Shown: positions 1 through 6,206 of the stretch, in pieces
How the letters are laid out: every line of letters starts with the position of its first letter
Numbering within the stretch: the stretch's first letter is position 1
Source of the DNA: JBBSIG01 sp038232215
Lineage (GTDB): Bacteria > Actinomycetota > Thermoleophilia > Gaiellales > Gaiellaceae
Reading direction: 5' to 3'
NCBI GenBank assembly: GCA_038232215.1
Contig: JBBSIG010000044.1
Location: 1 to 15,019 of the forward strand
Length of the DNA stretch: 15,019 nucleotides
Position numbers and translations under genes: made by a program
Notes under the pieces: model-generated
Seen by the model: only the letters and a program-made list of their open reading frames with translations
The model's database searches: none
What the model was told of the DNA's origin: nothing

Positions 1-271
1 CGCCGAAGTAGCCGGCGGAGACGACGACGACGCGGTCCCCCGGCGCGCAGAGGTTCGCGATCACGGATTCCATCGCGCCCGTCCCCGAGGCCGTGAAGAG
101 GAGGACGTCGCCTTCCGTCCTGTAGACCTCGCGCAGGCGCCAGAGGCAGCGCTCGTAGACCGGTCGGAAGTCGGGGCTGCGGTGATGGACGACCGGCGCG
201 GCGAGCGCGGCGAGCACCTGCGGCGGGACCGGCGTCGGCCCCGGAGTCATGAGGTACTGCTTGCCCGGCAT
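1..271 (-). CDS. PLP-dependent class V aminotransferase (alanine-glyoxylate / serine-pyruvate type), N-terminal part
   Basis: Only the first 90 codons are in the window; the gene runs off the left edge. The translation begins MPGKQYLMTPGPTPVPPQ and contains VVHHRSPDF, FTASGTGAMES and APGDRVVVVSAGYFG. These match the N-terminus of fold-type I, class V aminotransferases: the TPGPT opening, the HRS/F substrate-loop motif, and the SGTGAMES loop that contacts the PLP phosphate. Family members move amino groups between alanine or serine and glyoxylate or pyruvate in the cytoplasm. Exact substrates cannot be told, because the PLP lysine and the C-terminal domain are outside. ATG 271 is the outermost start; ATG 250 (MTPGPT) is an alternative. 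There is no Shine-Dalgarno sequence. A TACGCT box ends 9 nt upstream, suggesting a leaderless or near-leaderless mRNA. It is divergent from the membrane protein at 339. Confidence 0.9.
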   Translation of the reverse strand, partial: MPGKQYLMTPGPTPVPPQVLAALAAPVVHHRSPDFRPVYERCLWRLREVYRTEGDVLLFTASGTGAMESVIANLCAPGDRVVVVSAGYFG

Positions 272-280
272 CGTCCGGTG

Positions 281-286
281 AGCGTA
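281..286 (-). promoter_or_regulatory. Candidate -10 box TACGCT for the aminotransferase gene
   Basis: The hexamer reads TACGCT on the minus strand and fits the TANNNT -10 consensus. It ends 9 nt before ATG 271, so the transcript would have a leader of about 0-3 nt. No convincing -35 box was seen. Confidence 0.45.
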
Positions 287-325
287 GCTCAGCCGGCGGC
301 CGCAGCCGACGCTACCCGGGGCCAC

Positions 326-331
326 TACGCT
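326..331 (+). promoter_or_regulatory. Candidate -10 box TACGCT for the membrane protein gene (leaderless)
   Basis: TACGCT fits TANNNT and is followed by 7 nt and then GTG 339. That is the spacing expected if transcription starts at the start codon itself. No Shine-Dalgarno sequence lies before this GTG, which agrees with leaderless translation. Confidence 0.5.
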
Positions 332-338
332 CACAGCC

Positions 339-959
339 GTGGAGCCGATCCTGGCCTTCGCGGCGGCGCTCGTGACCCTGCGGCTCGCGGGGGCGCTCGC
401 CGGCCGCTGGCGTGTGCGCCGAAGACCCGAGCTGCTCGCCTGGACCGCGTCACTGCTCTCCTACGCGCTCGCGTCGGCCGCCCTCGCGTGGGGCGCCGCG
501 GCGGGCTGGGACGAGCGCGCCTTTCGCGCGTACTACCTCTTCGGGGGCCTGCTGACCGCTCCCCTGCTCGGCGCGGGCTCGCTTCTACTCGCCGGCCGTC
601 GCTGGGCGAGCCCGCTCGTCCTGCTCTACGTCGGACTTGCCGTCGGCGTCGCGGTCGCGGCGCCCCTGCACCGCTCCTTCGACGGAGCCGGGCTTCCGGC
701 GGCGCAGGACCATCTGGCCTTCTTGCCGGGCCGGCTCGTCGCCGTGCTCGGCAACACGCTCGGCACGCTCGCCGCGCTTGCGGTGGCCCTATCCACCTTC
801 CGCCGCCGGCCACTCGGAAACGCCCTGATCGTGGCCGGCCTCGTGGTCGCAGGGACCGGCAGCGCGCTCGCCGGGCTCGGCGAATCGGGCACCGCGGCAA
901 GCCTCACTGCCGCCGCGCTCCTCCTTTACGGGGGTTTCACCCGCCCCGCCCGCGGCTAA
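339..959 (+). CDS. Multi-pass membrane protein, unknown function
   Basis: A 206-residue, very hydrophobic protein. Seven segments look membrane-spanning, at roughly residues 1-20, 34-55, 64-85, 92-111, 130-150, 158-180 and 184-200. They are separated by short Arg-rich loops (RWRVRRRPE near 23-31, FRRRP near 154). I recognise no catalytic motif or named family, and it is probably an uncharacterised integral membrane protein of the inner membrane. GTG 339 is chosen because it sits 7 nt after a TACGCT -10 box and begins directly with a hydrophobic helix. The next gene starts 45 nt after its stop on the same strand, so the two may be co-transcribed. Confidence 0.85.
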   Translation: MEPILAFAAALVTLRLAGALAGRWRVRRRPELLAWTASLLSYALASAALAWGAAAGWDERAFRAYYLFGGLLTAPLLGAGSLLLAGRRWASPLVLLYVGLAVGVAVAAPLHRSFDGAGLPAAQDHLAFLPGRLVAVLGNTLGTLAALAVALSTFRRRPLGNALIVAGLVVAGTGSALAGLGESGTAASLTAAALLLYGGFTRPARG

Positions 960-1004
960 CCATCCGGGCGGACTGCCGTCTCATGCTGTTGTAGGAAGGG
1001 GTCT

Positions 1005-1541
1005 ATGCGGCGACTTCACTTGGCTTTCATCGCGTTTGTGAGCGTGTGCGCGCTCGGTCTCGCCCTGCTCACGATTCCGGACGAGGGGTCGGCGCGGATT
1101 GCTCGCGACCGCGCCGTGCTGAAGAAGATCGTCCGGCTGAAGCATGTCACGTGGCGCTGGCAGCATCTGATGCGCAGGCCGCGGACGCGCGTCCACCTCC
1201 CCGCCGCCACGCATCGCACGCGCCTCAGGCTCCTGCGCCGGTGGCGCCTGCACGCGACCCAGGCGCTCCGGCAGGCGCACCACCCGCCGCACCTCTCCTC
1301 CTGGCTCTGCATTCACCGCTTCGAGGGCTCCTGGGCGGCGAATACGGGCAACGGCTACTACGGCGGGCTGCAGATGGACTGGTCGTTCCAGCGCGCCTAC
1401 GGCCTCGACCTGCTCCGGCGAAAAGGAACGGCCGACCGCTGGACCCCGCTCGAGCAGATGTGGGTGGCCGAGCGCGCGCACCAGAGCGGCCGCGGCTTCT
1501 CGCCCTGGCCGAGCACGGCCCGCTCGTGCGGCGTGCTATAG
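1005..1541 (+). CDS. Secreted transglycosylase-like (resuscitation-promoting-factor-type) protein
   Basis: A 178-residue protein with an N-terminal hydrophobic segment (about residues 5-24) that looks like a signal peptide or anchor. A basic Arg/His-rich linker (about 30-95) follows. Residues 98-178 match the Rpf/transglycosylase-like fold: SSWLCIHRFEGSW, GNGYYGGLQMDWSFQ, GTADRWTPLEQMWVAE, and a GFSPWPSTARSCGV ending. E107 is the expected catalytic glutamate, and C102 and C175 probably form the family disulfide. By homology it cleaves glycan strands of peptidoglycan outside the membrane. ATG 1005 is preceded by AGGAAGGGG, a strong ribosome binding site. It lies downstream of the membrane protein and converges with the gene ending at 1600. 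Confidence 0.9.
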   Translation: MRRLHLAFIAFVSVCALGLALLTIPDEGSARIARDRAVLKKIVRLKHVTWRWQHLMRRPRTRVHLPAATHRTRLRLLRRWRLHATQALRQAHHPPHLSSWLCIHRFEGSWAANTGNGYYGGLQMDWSFQRAYGLDLLRRKGTADRWTPLEQMWVAERAHQSGRGFSPWPSTARSCGVL

Positions 1542-1599
1542 CGCTCGGGCCGGCCCCGACCGCCCCGTTTCGCGACCGGCCCTCGGCGCACGCGACCGG

Positions 1600-1977
1600 C
1601 TACGTGGTGAGCAGCCGCTCGAAGAAGGAGCGATACCGCTTCAGAGCGACGCGCAACGTCTCCGTATCTGCCTCGTCGCCGGCGGCCCACTGCTCCTCGA
1701 GCAGCTTCCGCTCGTCGGCGAACGTCTGGGCGAGACGCTGCATCAACTCCGCGACGAGTCCGTCCGCCTGCTCGACGACCCGACGGGGATCGTCGACGAA
1801 GCCCGTCTGTACCTCGAGCCAGCGATCACGGAAGCCGCTCGTCTCGTCCGGAGAGAGCAGCGGCTCGAGCTCCGCCTCGTCGACGTGCTGGGGCTCGCCT
1901 GCGGAAGCCTCGGCGTCCGGGACCGGCTCGGGGGCCGCGATGTCGGCCGTCGTCAGCTTGTCGCGCTCCTCCGTCAT
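1600..1977 (-). CDS. Conserved hypothetical protein, soluble paralogue of the upstream gene product
   Basis: A 125-residue acidic protein with no signal peptide or membrane segment. The first ~45 residues are low-complexity and Glu/Ala/Pro-rich. The rest is helical and carries WLEVQTGFVDDPRRVVEQAD, then LRVALKRYRSFFERLL at the C-terminus. The same two blocks occur in the product of 1974-2522, so the pair arose by duplication. I recall similar proteins in actinobacteria but know no function. ATG 1977 overlaps the upstream stop (ATGA) and has GGAGG 4 nt before it, which indicates translational coupling. Confidence 0.85.
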   Translation of the reverse strand: MTEERDKLTTADIAAPEPVPDAEASAGEPQHVDEAELEPLLSPDETSGFRDRWLEVQTGFVDDPRRVVEQADGLVAELMQRLAQTFADERKLLEEQWAAGDEADTETLRVALKRYRSFFERLLTT

Positions 1978-2522
1978 GACGCCTCCACTCGATCGGTCTC
2001 GAGCAGATCCTCGAACAGCGAGCGGTAGTGCTTCATCGCCTGGCGCAGATCCTCGGTGCTCGCCTCGTCGCGACTGCTCGCCAGCGAGATCGCATGGCCG
2101 GCGCGGTAGTCCTCGACCAGCCGTGGGTGGTCGACCGAGACGAGATCCGAGCGCTCCTCGAAGTCTCCCGTCGGATAGCCACGGTCTTCCATCACGTCCC
2201 GGACGAGCCGGTCCGCCTCGGAGACGGCCCCGGCGGGGTCGTCGACGAAACGCGCCTGGGTCGCGGCCCAGGCGCTCGAGTAGCGGTCGTGCGCCGCCGG
2301 CGAGAGCGACCGGATCTCGAGCTCCTCACGGCGCTCCTGACGCTCCACCAGCGCGCTCTCTGCCTCGCGCCGGCTCCCCGTCTGATCGACCGTGCGGTCG
2401 TACTCCGGGCCGAATCCCTCCCGCAGACGCCGCGAGCGACGCGTTCGCCCGACGCTCCAGAGGATGACACCGATGACGACGATCGCCGCCACGACGAGAA
2501 CGATCCACAACCACGTGTCCAC
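1974..2522 (-). CDS. Membrane-anchored conserved hypothetical protein
   Basis: A 182-residue protein. Residues 4-24 (LWIVLVVAAIVVIGVILWSV) form a single membrane helix, followed by a basic stop-transfer stretch (RTRRSRRLRE), so the body should be cytoplasmic. A charged, probably coiled segment (about 50-72) precedes a helical domain with WAATQARFVDDPAGAVSEAD and LRQAMKHYRSLFEDLL. The domain is shared with the downstream gene product but is longer between the two blocks. The start is GTG 2522 with AGGAGG 5 nt upstream. It is translationally coupled to the paralogue by an ATGA overlap and lies 92 nt downstream of gatB. The anchored and soluble copies could form a complex at the membrane; this is inference. 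Confidence 0.85.
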   Translation of the reverse strand: MDTWLWIVLVVAAIVVIGVILWSVGRTRRSRRLREGFGPEYDRTVDQTGSRREAESALVERQERREELEIRSLSPAAHDRYSSAWAATQARFVDDPAGAVSEADRLVRDVMEDRGYPTGDFEERSDLVSVDHPRLVEDYRAGHAISLASSRDEASTEDLRQAMKHYRSLFEDLLETDRVEAS

Positions 2523-2534
2523 CGTTGCCTCCTG

Positions 2535-2612
2535 CCTCGTTTGGCTCGCGCACCTCGGAAGGCGCGGGGGGTCGTCCTCCGGCTACCCGCGCCGGGACGA
2601 CCGCAAACGAGG
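2535..2612 (-). other. Nested inverted repeats filling the gatB-downstream spacer
   Basis: The outer arms CCTCGTTTG (2535-2543) and CAAACGAGG (2604-2612) are perfect 9-bp complements. Inside them, on the minus strand, GGTCGTCC (2602-2595) pairs with GGACGACC (2577-2570), extended by CGGC/GCCG after a 2-nt bulge. No U-run follows, so it is not a classic intrinsic terminator. It may be a partial terminator after gatB, a processing site, or a leader structure of the next gene. Confidence 0.5.
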
Positions 2613-2614
2613 TG

Positions 2615-4027
2615 CTAGCCGAGACGCTCACGCAGGAGCGCGTTGACCGCCTTCGCGTCGGCCTTGCCGCCCGTCTCCCGCATCACCTGCCCGACGAAGA
2701 AGCCGAGTAGGCCGGCCTTGCCCAAGCGGTAGAGGTCGACCTGCGACTCGTTCGCCGCGAGCACGCGCTCGATCACGGGCTGCAGCTCGAAGGGGTCGGT
2801 GACCGCTGCCTCGGCGACGTGGCGATCGGCGGAGAAGCCGGGCTCCCCCGCCTGGGCGAGCGCCTCCGCGAAGGCGGCGCGGGGGATCCTGTCCCTGGCC
2901 TCGATCAACCTGGCGAGCTCTCCCGCGTCGACTGCGGCCGGGTCGACGCCCGTGGCGGCGAACTGGTTCATGAGCACGTTGGCGCTCGCCTTCGGCTCGG
3001 CGCCGGCGGCGACCACGGCGGCGTAGAGGGCGTCGCGTCCGCCTGTGACGAGGCCGACCGCCCCGGCGAACCCCACCGCGTCCTCGAGCCGGCGGATGCG
3101 TGCGCCGGGAAGCTCGGGCAGCTCGTCGCGGAGACGCTCGACGAGCTCGGCGGGCGGCTCCACCGGCACGAGATCGGGCTCGGGGAAGTAGCGGTAGTCG
3201 TCCGCCTCCTCCTTCGCGCGATGAGGCGTCAAGAGGCCCGTCGCGGCATCGAAGTCGTAGGTCTCCTGCGCCACCTCCCCGCCCGACTCGTACACTGCGA
3301 TCTGCCGCTTCGCCTCGTGCTCGATTCCCCGCCCCACGTAGCTGAACGAGTTCATGTTCTTGAGCTCGGTACGCGTGCGCAGCCCCTCCTCGCCGATCCG
3401 ACGCACCGAGACGTTGGCGTCGACGCGGAGCGTTCCCTTCTCCATCTCCGCGTCCGAGACGCCGAGCTCGACGACCGTCTGCCGGAGAAGCTGGAGGAAC
3501 CGCCTGGCCTCGTCGGCGGAGCGGAGGTCCGGCTCCGCGACGATCTCGACGAGCGGCGTCCCGCCACGGTTGAAGTCGACGTTCGAGTGCGCGGCGCCCA
3601 CCATCCGTCCCGTAGCGCCGCCCACGTGCACGGTCTTCGCCGCGTCCTCCTCGAGGTGCGCGCGCACGATCCCGACCTCGGTGTCGCCGTCCGGGCCCGG
3701 AACGACGAACCGACCCGCGCGGCAGAGCGGCTCGTCGTACTGGGAGATCTGGTAGCCCTTCGGGAGGTCGGGGTAGAAGTAGTTCTTACGGTGGAAGAGC
3801 GCACGCGGCGCGATCGTGCAGCCGAGCGCGAGGCCGAGCTTGATCGTCCACTCGACCGCCTGTCGGTTCGGCACCGGCAGCGCCCCCGGATGGGCCAGAC
3901 ACACGGGACACGTCCGGGTATTCGGCTCGCCGCCGAAGCCCGCCTCGCAGCGGCAGAACATCTTCGTCCGCGTCTTCAGATGGATGTGGATCTCGAGCCC
4001 GACCACGGGCTCCCAGCCGGCGCTCAT
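2615..4027 (-). CDS. gatB: Aspartyl/glutamyl-tRNA amidotransferase subunit B
   Basis: A 470-residue protein of normal GatB length. GatB binds misacylated Glu-tRNA(Gln) or Asp-tRNA(Asn), phosphorylates the carboxyl group with ATP, and receives ammonia from GatA. Visible motifs: WEPVVGLEIHIHLKT at the N-terminus; a zinc-site pattern with C25, C27, C40 and C43; YFYPDLPKGYQISQYD in the kinase domain; NFNRGG-type VDFNRGGTPLVEIV; and a C-terminal helical tail (about 330-470) ending in GKADAKAVNALLRERLG. ATG 4027 (MSAGWEP) overlaps the gatA stop (ATGA), so translation is coupled. The open frame continues upstream to 4279, but that part is antisense-like sequence inside gatA. Together with gatA and gatC it forms the heterotrimeric enzyme, implying the indirect route to Gln-tRNA and/or Asn-tRNA. 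Confidence 0.97.
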   Translation of the reverse strand: MSAGWEPVVGLEIHIHLKTRTKMFCRCEAGFGGEPNTRTCPVCLAHPGALPVPNRQAVEWTIKLGLALGCTIAPRALFHRKNYFYPDLPKGYQISQYDEPLCRAGRFVVPGPDGDTEVGIVRAHLEEDAAKTVHVGGATGRMVGAAHSNVDFNRGGTPLVEIVAEPDLRSADEARRFLQLLRQTVVELGVSDAEMEKGTLRVDANVSVRRIGEEGLRTRTELKNMNSFSYVGRGIEHEAKRQIAVYESGGEVAQETYDFDAATGLLTPHRAKEEADDYRYFPEPDLVPVEPPAELVERLRDELPELPGARIRRLEDAVGFAGAVGLVTGGRDALYAAVVAAGAEPKASANVLMNQFAATGVDPAAVDAGELARLIEARDRIPRAAFAEALAQAGEPGFSADRHVAEAAVTDPFELQPVIERVLAANESQVDLYRLGKAGLLGFFVGQVMRETGGKADAKAVNALLRERLG

Positions 4028-5433
4028 GCCGCGAGCCTCGTGGGCACCGGATCGAAGCCGAGCGCGCGCTCGAGCGCGTAGCCCACCCGAAAGAGCGTGT
4101 TCTCGGAGAACTGGGCCCCGATCAGCTGCAGGCCGACCGGCAGACCCTCGGAGAGGCCGCACGGGATCGAGAGACCGGGCAGACCGGCCATGCAGGACGG
4201 GATCGTGAGGAGGTCGGTGAGGTACATCGCGACGGGGTCGAGAGCCTTCGCGCCGAGCTCGAAGGCGACGGTGGCGCACGTCGGGCTAACGAGCACGTCG
4301 AAGCTCGCGAGCACCGCCTCGTGCTCCTGCTTGATCACGGTGCGGACTCGCTGCGCCTTGCCGTAGTAGGCGTCGTAGTACCCGGCTGAGAGGGCGTAGG
4401 TGCCGAGCATGATCCGCCGCTTCGGCTCGTCTCCCAACCCCTCGTCCCGCGTTCGCTCCTGCAGCTCCGAGAGGGTCGCTCCGGGCGCGCGGAAGCCGTA
4501 GCGCACGCCGTCGTAGCGCGCGAGGTTCGACGAGGCCTCGGCCGGGGCGATCAGGTAGTAGCACGGCATCCCGTAGTCGATCGAGAGGGGCAGCTCGCAC
4601 TCGTCGACCTCGGCCCCGAGCTCGCGGCAAAGCTCGATGGAGCGCTCCACGGCCGCCCTCACCCCCGGCTCGATCGCCTCGAGCTCGTTCATCTGGCGCG
4701 GCACCCCGACCCTGAGGCCGCGCAGGTCGTCCCGCTCCGGCAGCTCGACGGGCGCGGGCAGGTCGACGGTGGTCGAGTCGCAGGGATCGCGCCCGGCGAT
4801 CGTCCGGTACAGGAGCGCGGCGTCCCGGACCGTCCTCGCGACCGGCCCCACCTGGTCGAGGCTCGACGCGAACGCGACGACCCCGTAGCGGGACACGGTG
4901 CCGTAGGTGGGCCGCAGGCCGACGTTCCCGCAGAACGCAGCCGGGAGCTTGATCGAGCCGCCCGTGTCGGAGCCGAGCGCCCAGGGAGCGAGCCCCGCCG
5001 AGACGGCGGCGGCCGACCCACCCCCGGAGCCCCCCGGCACGCGCCCGGGATCCCAGGGGTTGCGCGTCGGGCCGAACGCCGAGTTTTCCGTCGAGGAGCC
5101 CATCGCGAACTCGTCGGTGTTCGTCTTGCCGAGGAGCGTCAGGCCGGCCTGCTTGCACCGGGTCGCCACGGTGGCGTCGAAGACGGGGACATAGCCCTCG
5201 AGGATGCGCGAGCCCGCGGTGGTCTCGACCCCCGCCGTGGAGATGACGTCCTTCAGCGCGATCGGGATCCCGTCCCCGTCCGGCTCCTCGACCGTGCGGA
5301 GGTACGCGTGCAGCTCGCCGTCGCGCTCGCCGATCGCACGGCGGTACGCCTCGTGGAGCTCTGCGGCCGACAGCTCGCGCCGCTCGAGCAGCCCGAGCGC
5401 CTCCTCAGCGGTCAGGCGGAGCGTGTCGATCAC
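4024..5433 (-). CDS. gatA: Aspartyl/glutamyl-tRNA amidotransferase subunit A (amidase)
   Basis: A 469-residue amidase-signature protein that hydrolyses glutamine and channels ammonia to GatB. With GTG 5433 as residue 1, the Ser-cisSer-Lys triad is K61 (IALKDVI), S136 (VPGGSGGGS) and S160 (GSDTGGSIKLPAAFCG). Their spacing equals that known for Staphylococcus aureus GatA. GLRPTYGTVSRYGVV and the C-terminal GLSIPCGLSEGLPVGLQLIG are also typical. GTG 5433 is preferred over GTG 5469 because GGAGG lies 6 nt before it and the family normally starts near IDTLRLTAEEA. It sits 121 nt after gatC and overlaps gatB by 4 nt. The spacer with gatC contains a 7-bp hairpin (5481-5506). Confidence 0.97.
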   Translation of the reverse strand: MIDTLRLTAEEALGLLERRELSAAELHEAYRRAIGERDGELHAYLRTVEEPDGDGIPIALKDVISTAGVETTAGSRILEGYVPVFDATVATRCKQAGLTLLGKTNTDEFAMGSSTENSAFGPTRNPWDPGRVPGGSGGGSAAAVSAGLAPWALGSDTGGSIKLPAAFCGNVGLRPTYGTVSRYGVVAFASSLDQVGPVARTVRDAALLYRTIAGRDPCDSTTVDLPAPVELPERDDLRGLRVGVPRQMNELEAIEPGVRAAVERSIELCRELGAEVDECELPLSIDYGMPCYYLIAPAEASSNLARYDGVRYGFRAPGATLSELQERTRDEGLGDEPKRRIMLGTYALSAGYYDAYYGKAQRVRTVIKQEHEAVLASFDVLVSPTCATVAFELGAKALDPVAMYLTDLLTIPSCMAGLPGLSIPCGLSEGLPVGLQLIGAQFSENTLFRVGYALERALGFDPVPTRLAA

Positions 5434-5480
5434 CTCGCGCCTCCACCCTTCGGCCCCTGGGTCCACCACGAGCCCCCGCC

Positions 5481-5506
5481 CGCTTCGAGCCTATCGAGAC
5501 GAAGCG
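5481..5506. repeat. 7-bp inverted repeat in the gatC-gatA spacer
   Basis: CGCTTCG (5481-5487) and CGAAGCG (5500-5506) are perfect complements around a 12-nt loop. There is no U-run. In the mRNA it would fold between gatC and gatA and might set relative expression or be an mRNA processing site. Its function is unproven. Confidence 0.4.
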
Positions 5507-5554
5507 CAGCCATGGGTGCCGAGACCGTGCCGGAAGTGTGTCCGCGCCGACCGC

Positions 5555-5839
5555 TCACGAGGCCGGGGGGACGCGGAAGAAGGCGCCCTCCCGCTCGGGT
5601 GCGTTCGCGAGCGCCTCCTCGAGCGGCAGCGACGGCCGCGGCACGTCCTCGCCGAGCACGTTCACGAGCTCCAGCGGGTGGGCGGTCGGCTCCACGCCCG
5701 AGAGGTCGAGCTCGGCGACCTTGCCGACCGCCTCCAGGATCGCGTTCAGCTCACTGCCGAGCCGCTCCACCTCCTCGCCGCTGAGGTCGAGTCGCGCCAG
5801 CCGCGCGACGTGTAGCACGTCGTCTCGTGTGATCGCCAT
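5555..5839 (-). CDS. gatC: Aspartyl/glutamyl-tRNA amidotransferase subunit C
   Basis: A 94-residue protein of typical GatC length. It begins MAITRDDVLHVARLARLDLS and continues with LNAILEAVGKVAELDLSGVEPTAHP and a C-terminal FFRVPP-type ending, all hallmarks of GatC. GatC wraps around the GatA-GatB interface and stabilises the complex. It is the first gene of gatCAB here. The strong terminator of the cold-shock gene lies only 18 nt before its ATG. The operon therefore needs either a promoter within or near that terminator or read-through. The ribosome binding site is weak (GAGG about 10 nt upstream). Confidence 0.95.
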   Translation of the reverse strand: MAITRDDVLHVARLARLDLSGEEVERLGSELNAILEAVGKVAELDLSGVEPTAHPLELVNVLGEDVPRPSLPLEEALANAPEREGAFFRVPPAS

Positions 5840-5856
5840 TCGCTCGCCATCCTCGC

Positions 5857-5885
5857 AAAGAAAAGGGGCCCCGTTCGGGGCCCCT
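5857..5885 (-). terminator. Rho-independent terminator of the cold-shock gene
   Basis: On the minus strand a perfect 9-bp G/C stem (AGGGGCCCC ... GGGGCCCCT) with a 4-nt loop is followed directly by a TTTTCTTT tract (5864-5857). It lies 24 nt after the csp stop codon. The plus-strand side lacks a U-run, so it should work only for minus-strand transcripts. Confidence 0.92.
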
Positions 5886-5908
5886 GAACGGTCTAGAGGG
5901 AAAGTCGC

Positions 5909-6109
5909 TTACGCGGCCTGGACGTTCGCAGCCTGAGCGCCCTTGGGGCCCTGTACGACTTCGAACTCCACGCGCTGACCCTCGGTCAGCGACTTGTAGC
6001 CGTCCATCGTGATCGCGGAGAAGTGGACGAAGACGTCCTCGCCACCCTCACGCTCGATGAACCCGTATCCCTTCTCGTTCGAGAACCACTTGACGGTGCC
6101 CTGAGCCAA
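5909..6109 (-). CDS. Cold-shock domain protein (CspA family)
   Basis: A 66-residue single cold-shock domain that binds single-stranded RNA and DNA and prevents or melts RNA secondary structure. It begins MAQGTVKWFSNEKGYGFIE; the RNP1 motif is KGYGFI (13-18) and RNP2 is VFVHF (26-30). The length is normal. The start codon is TTG 6109 with a near-perfect AAGGAGG 4 nt upstream; no ATG or GTG fits. It has its own candidate promoter inside the 3' end of folD, a ~60-nt leader with a G/C-rich hairpin, and a strong terminator, so it looks monocistronic and highly expressed. A structured leader is common in cold-shock genes, but thermal control is not shown here. Confidence 0.97.
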   Translation of the reverse strand: MAQGTVKWFSNEKGYGFIEREGGEDVFVHFSAITMDGYKSLTEGQRVEFEVVQGPKGAQAANVQAA

Positions 6110-6137
6110 TCTTCCTCCTTACCACACAAACCAACGA

Positions 6138-6156
6138 CGGCCCGGGCACCGGGCCG
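6138..6156 (-). other. Hairpin between folD and the cold-shock gene
   Basis: CGGCCCGG (6138-6145) and CCGGGCCG (6149-6156) form a perfect 8-bp stem with a 3-nt loop. On the minus strand it is followed by a moderately T-rich stretch (TCGTTGGTTTGTG). It may be a weak terminator for folD, a structural element in the cold-shock leader about 18 nt upstream of the ribosome binding site, or both. Confidence 0.6.
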
Positions 6157-6178
6157 ACGCCCAACATGAAGCGAGCGG

Positions 6179-6206
6179 ATAGTAGCTCAGATGTGCGGAA
6201 AGGCAA
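6179..6206 (-). promoter_or_regulatory. Candidate sigma-70-type promoter for the cold-shock gene
   Basis: On the minus strand TTGCCT (6206-6201) and TACTAT (6184-6179) are separated by 16 nt, close to the consensus for a housekeeping promoter. Transcription would start near 6172, giving a leader of about 62 nt. The -35 box lies inside the last codons of folD. Confidence 0.5.

Larger units (their letters stand above)
278..334. repeat. Perfect 10-bp inverted repeat in a divergent promoter region
   Basis: GTGAGCGTAG at 278-287 is the exact reverse complement of CTACGCTCAC at 325-334. Each arm, read toward its own gene, contains TACGCT and ends a few nt before a start codon (6 nt before ATG 271, 4 nt before GTG 339). 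The arms are 37 nt apart. It may be two mirror-image -10 regions, an operator for a dimeric regulator, or both. Confidence 0.7.

Noticed and set aside
281..320. tRNA-like start (GCGTAGCTCAGCCGG)
   Set aside because: No anticodon or T arm follows and no acceptor stem can be formed. It is part of the divergent promoter region.
1571..1600. Two copies of CGCGACCGGC spaced 20 bp apart
   Set aside because: Short G/C-rich direct repeat between convergent genes, the second copy overlapping a stop codon. Chance is a sufficient explanation and no third copy exists.
4028..4279. N-terminal extension of the gatB frame
   Set aside because: It lies inside gatA, has shadow composition, and GatB normally begins at the WEPVVGLEIH region found at ATG 4027.
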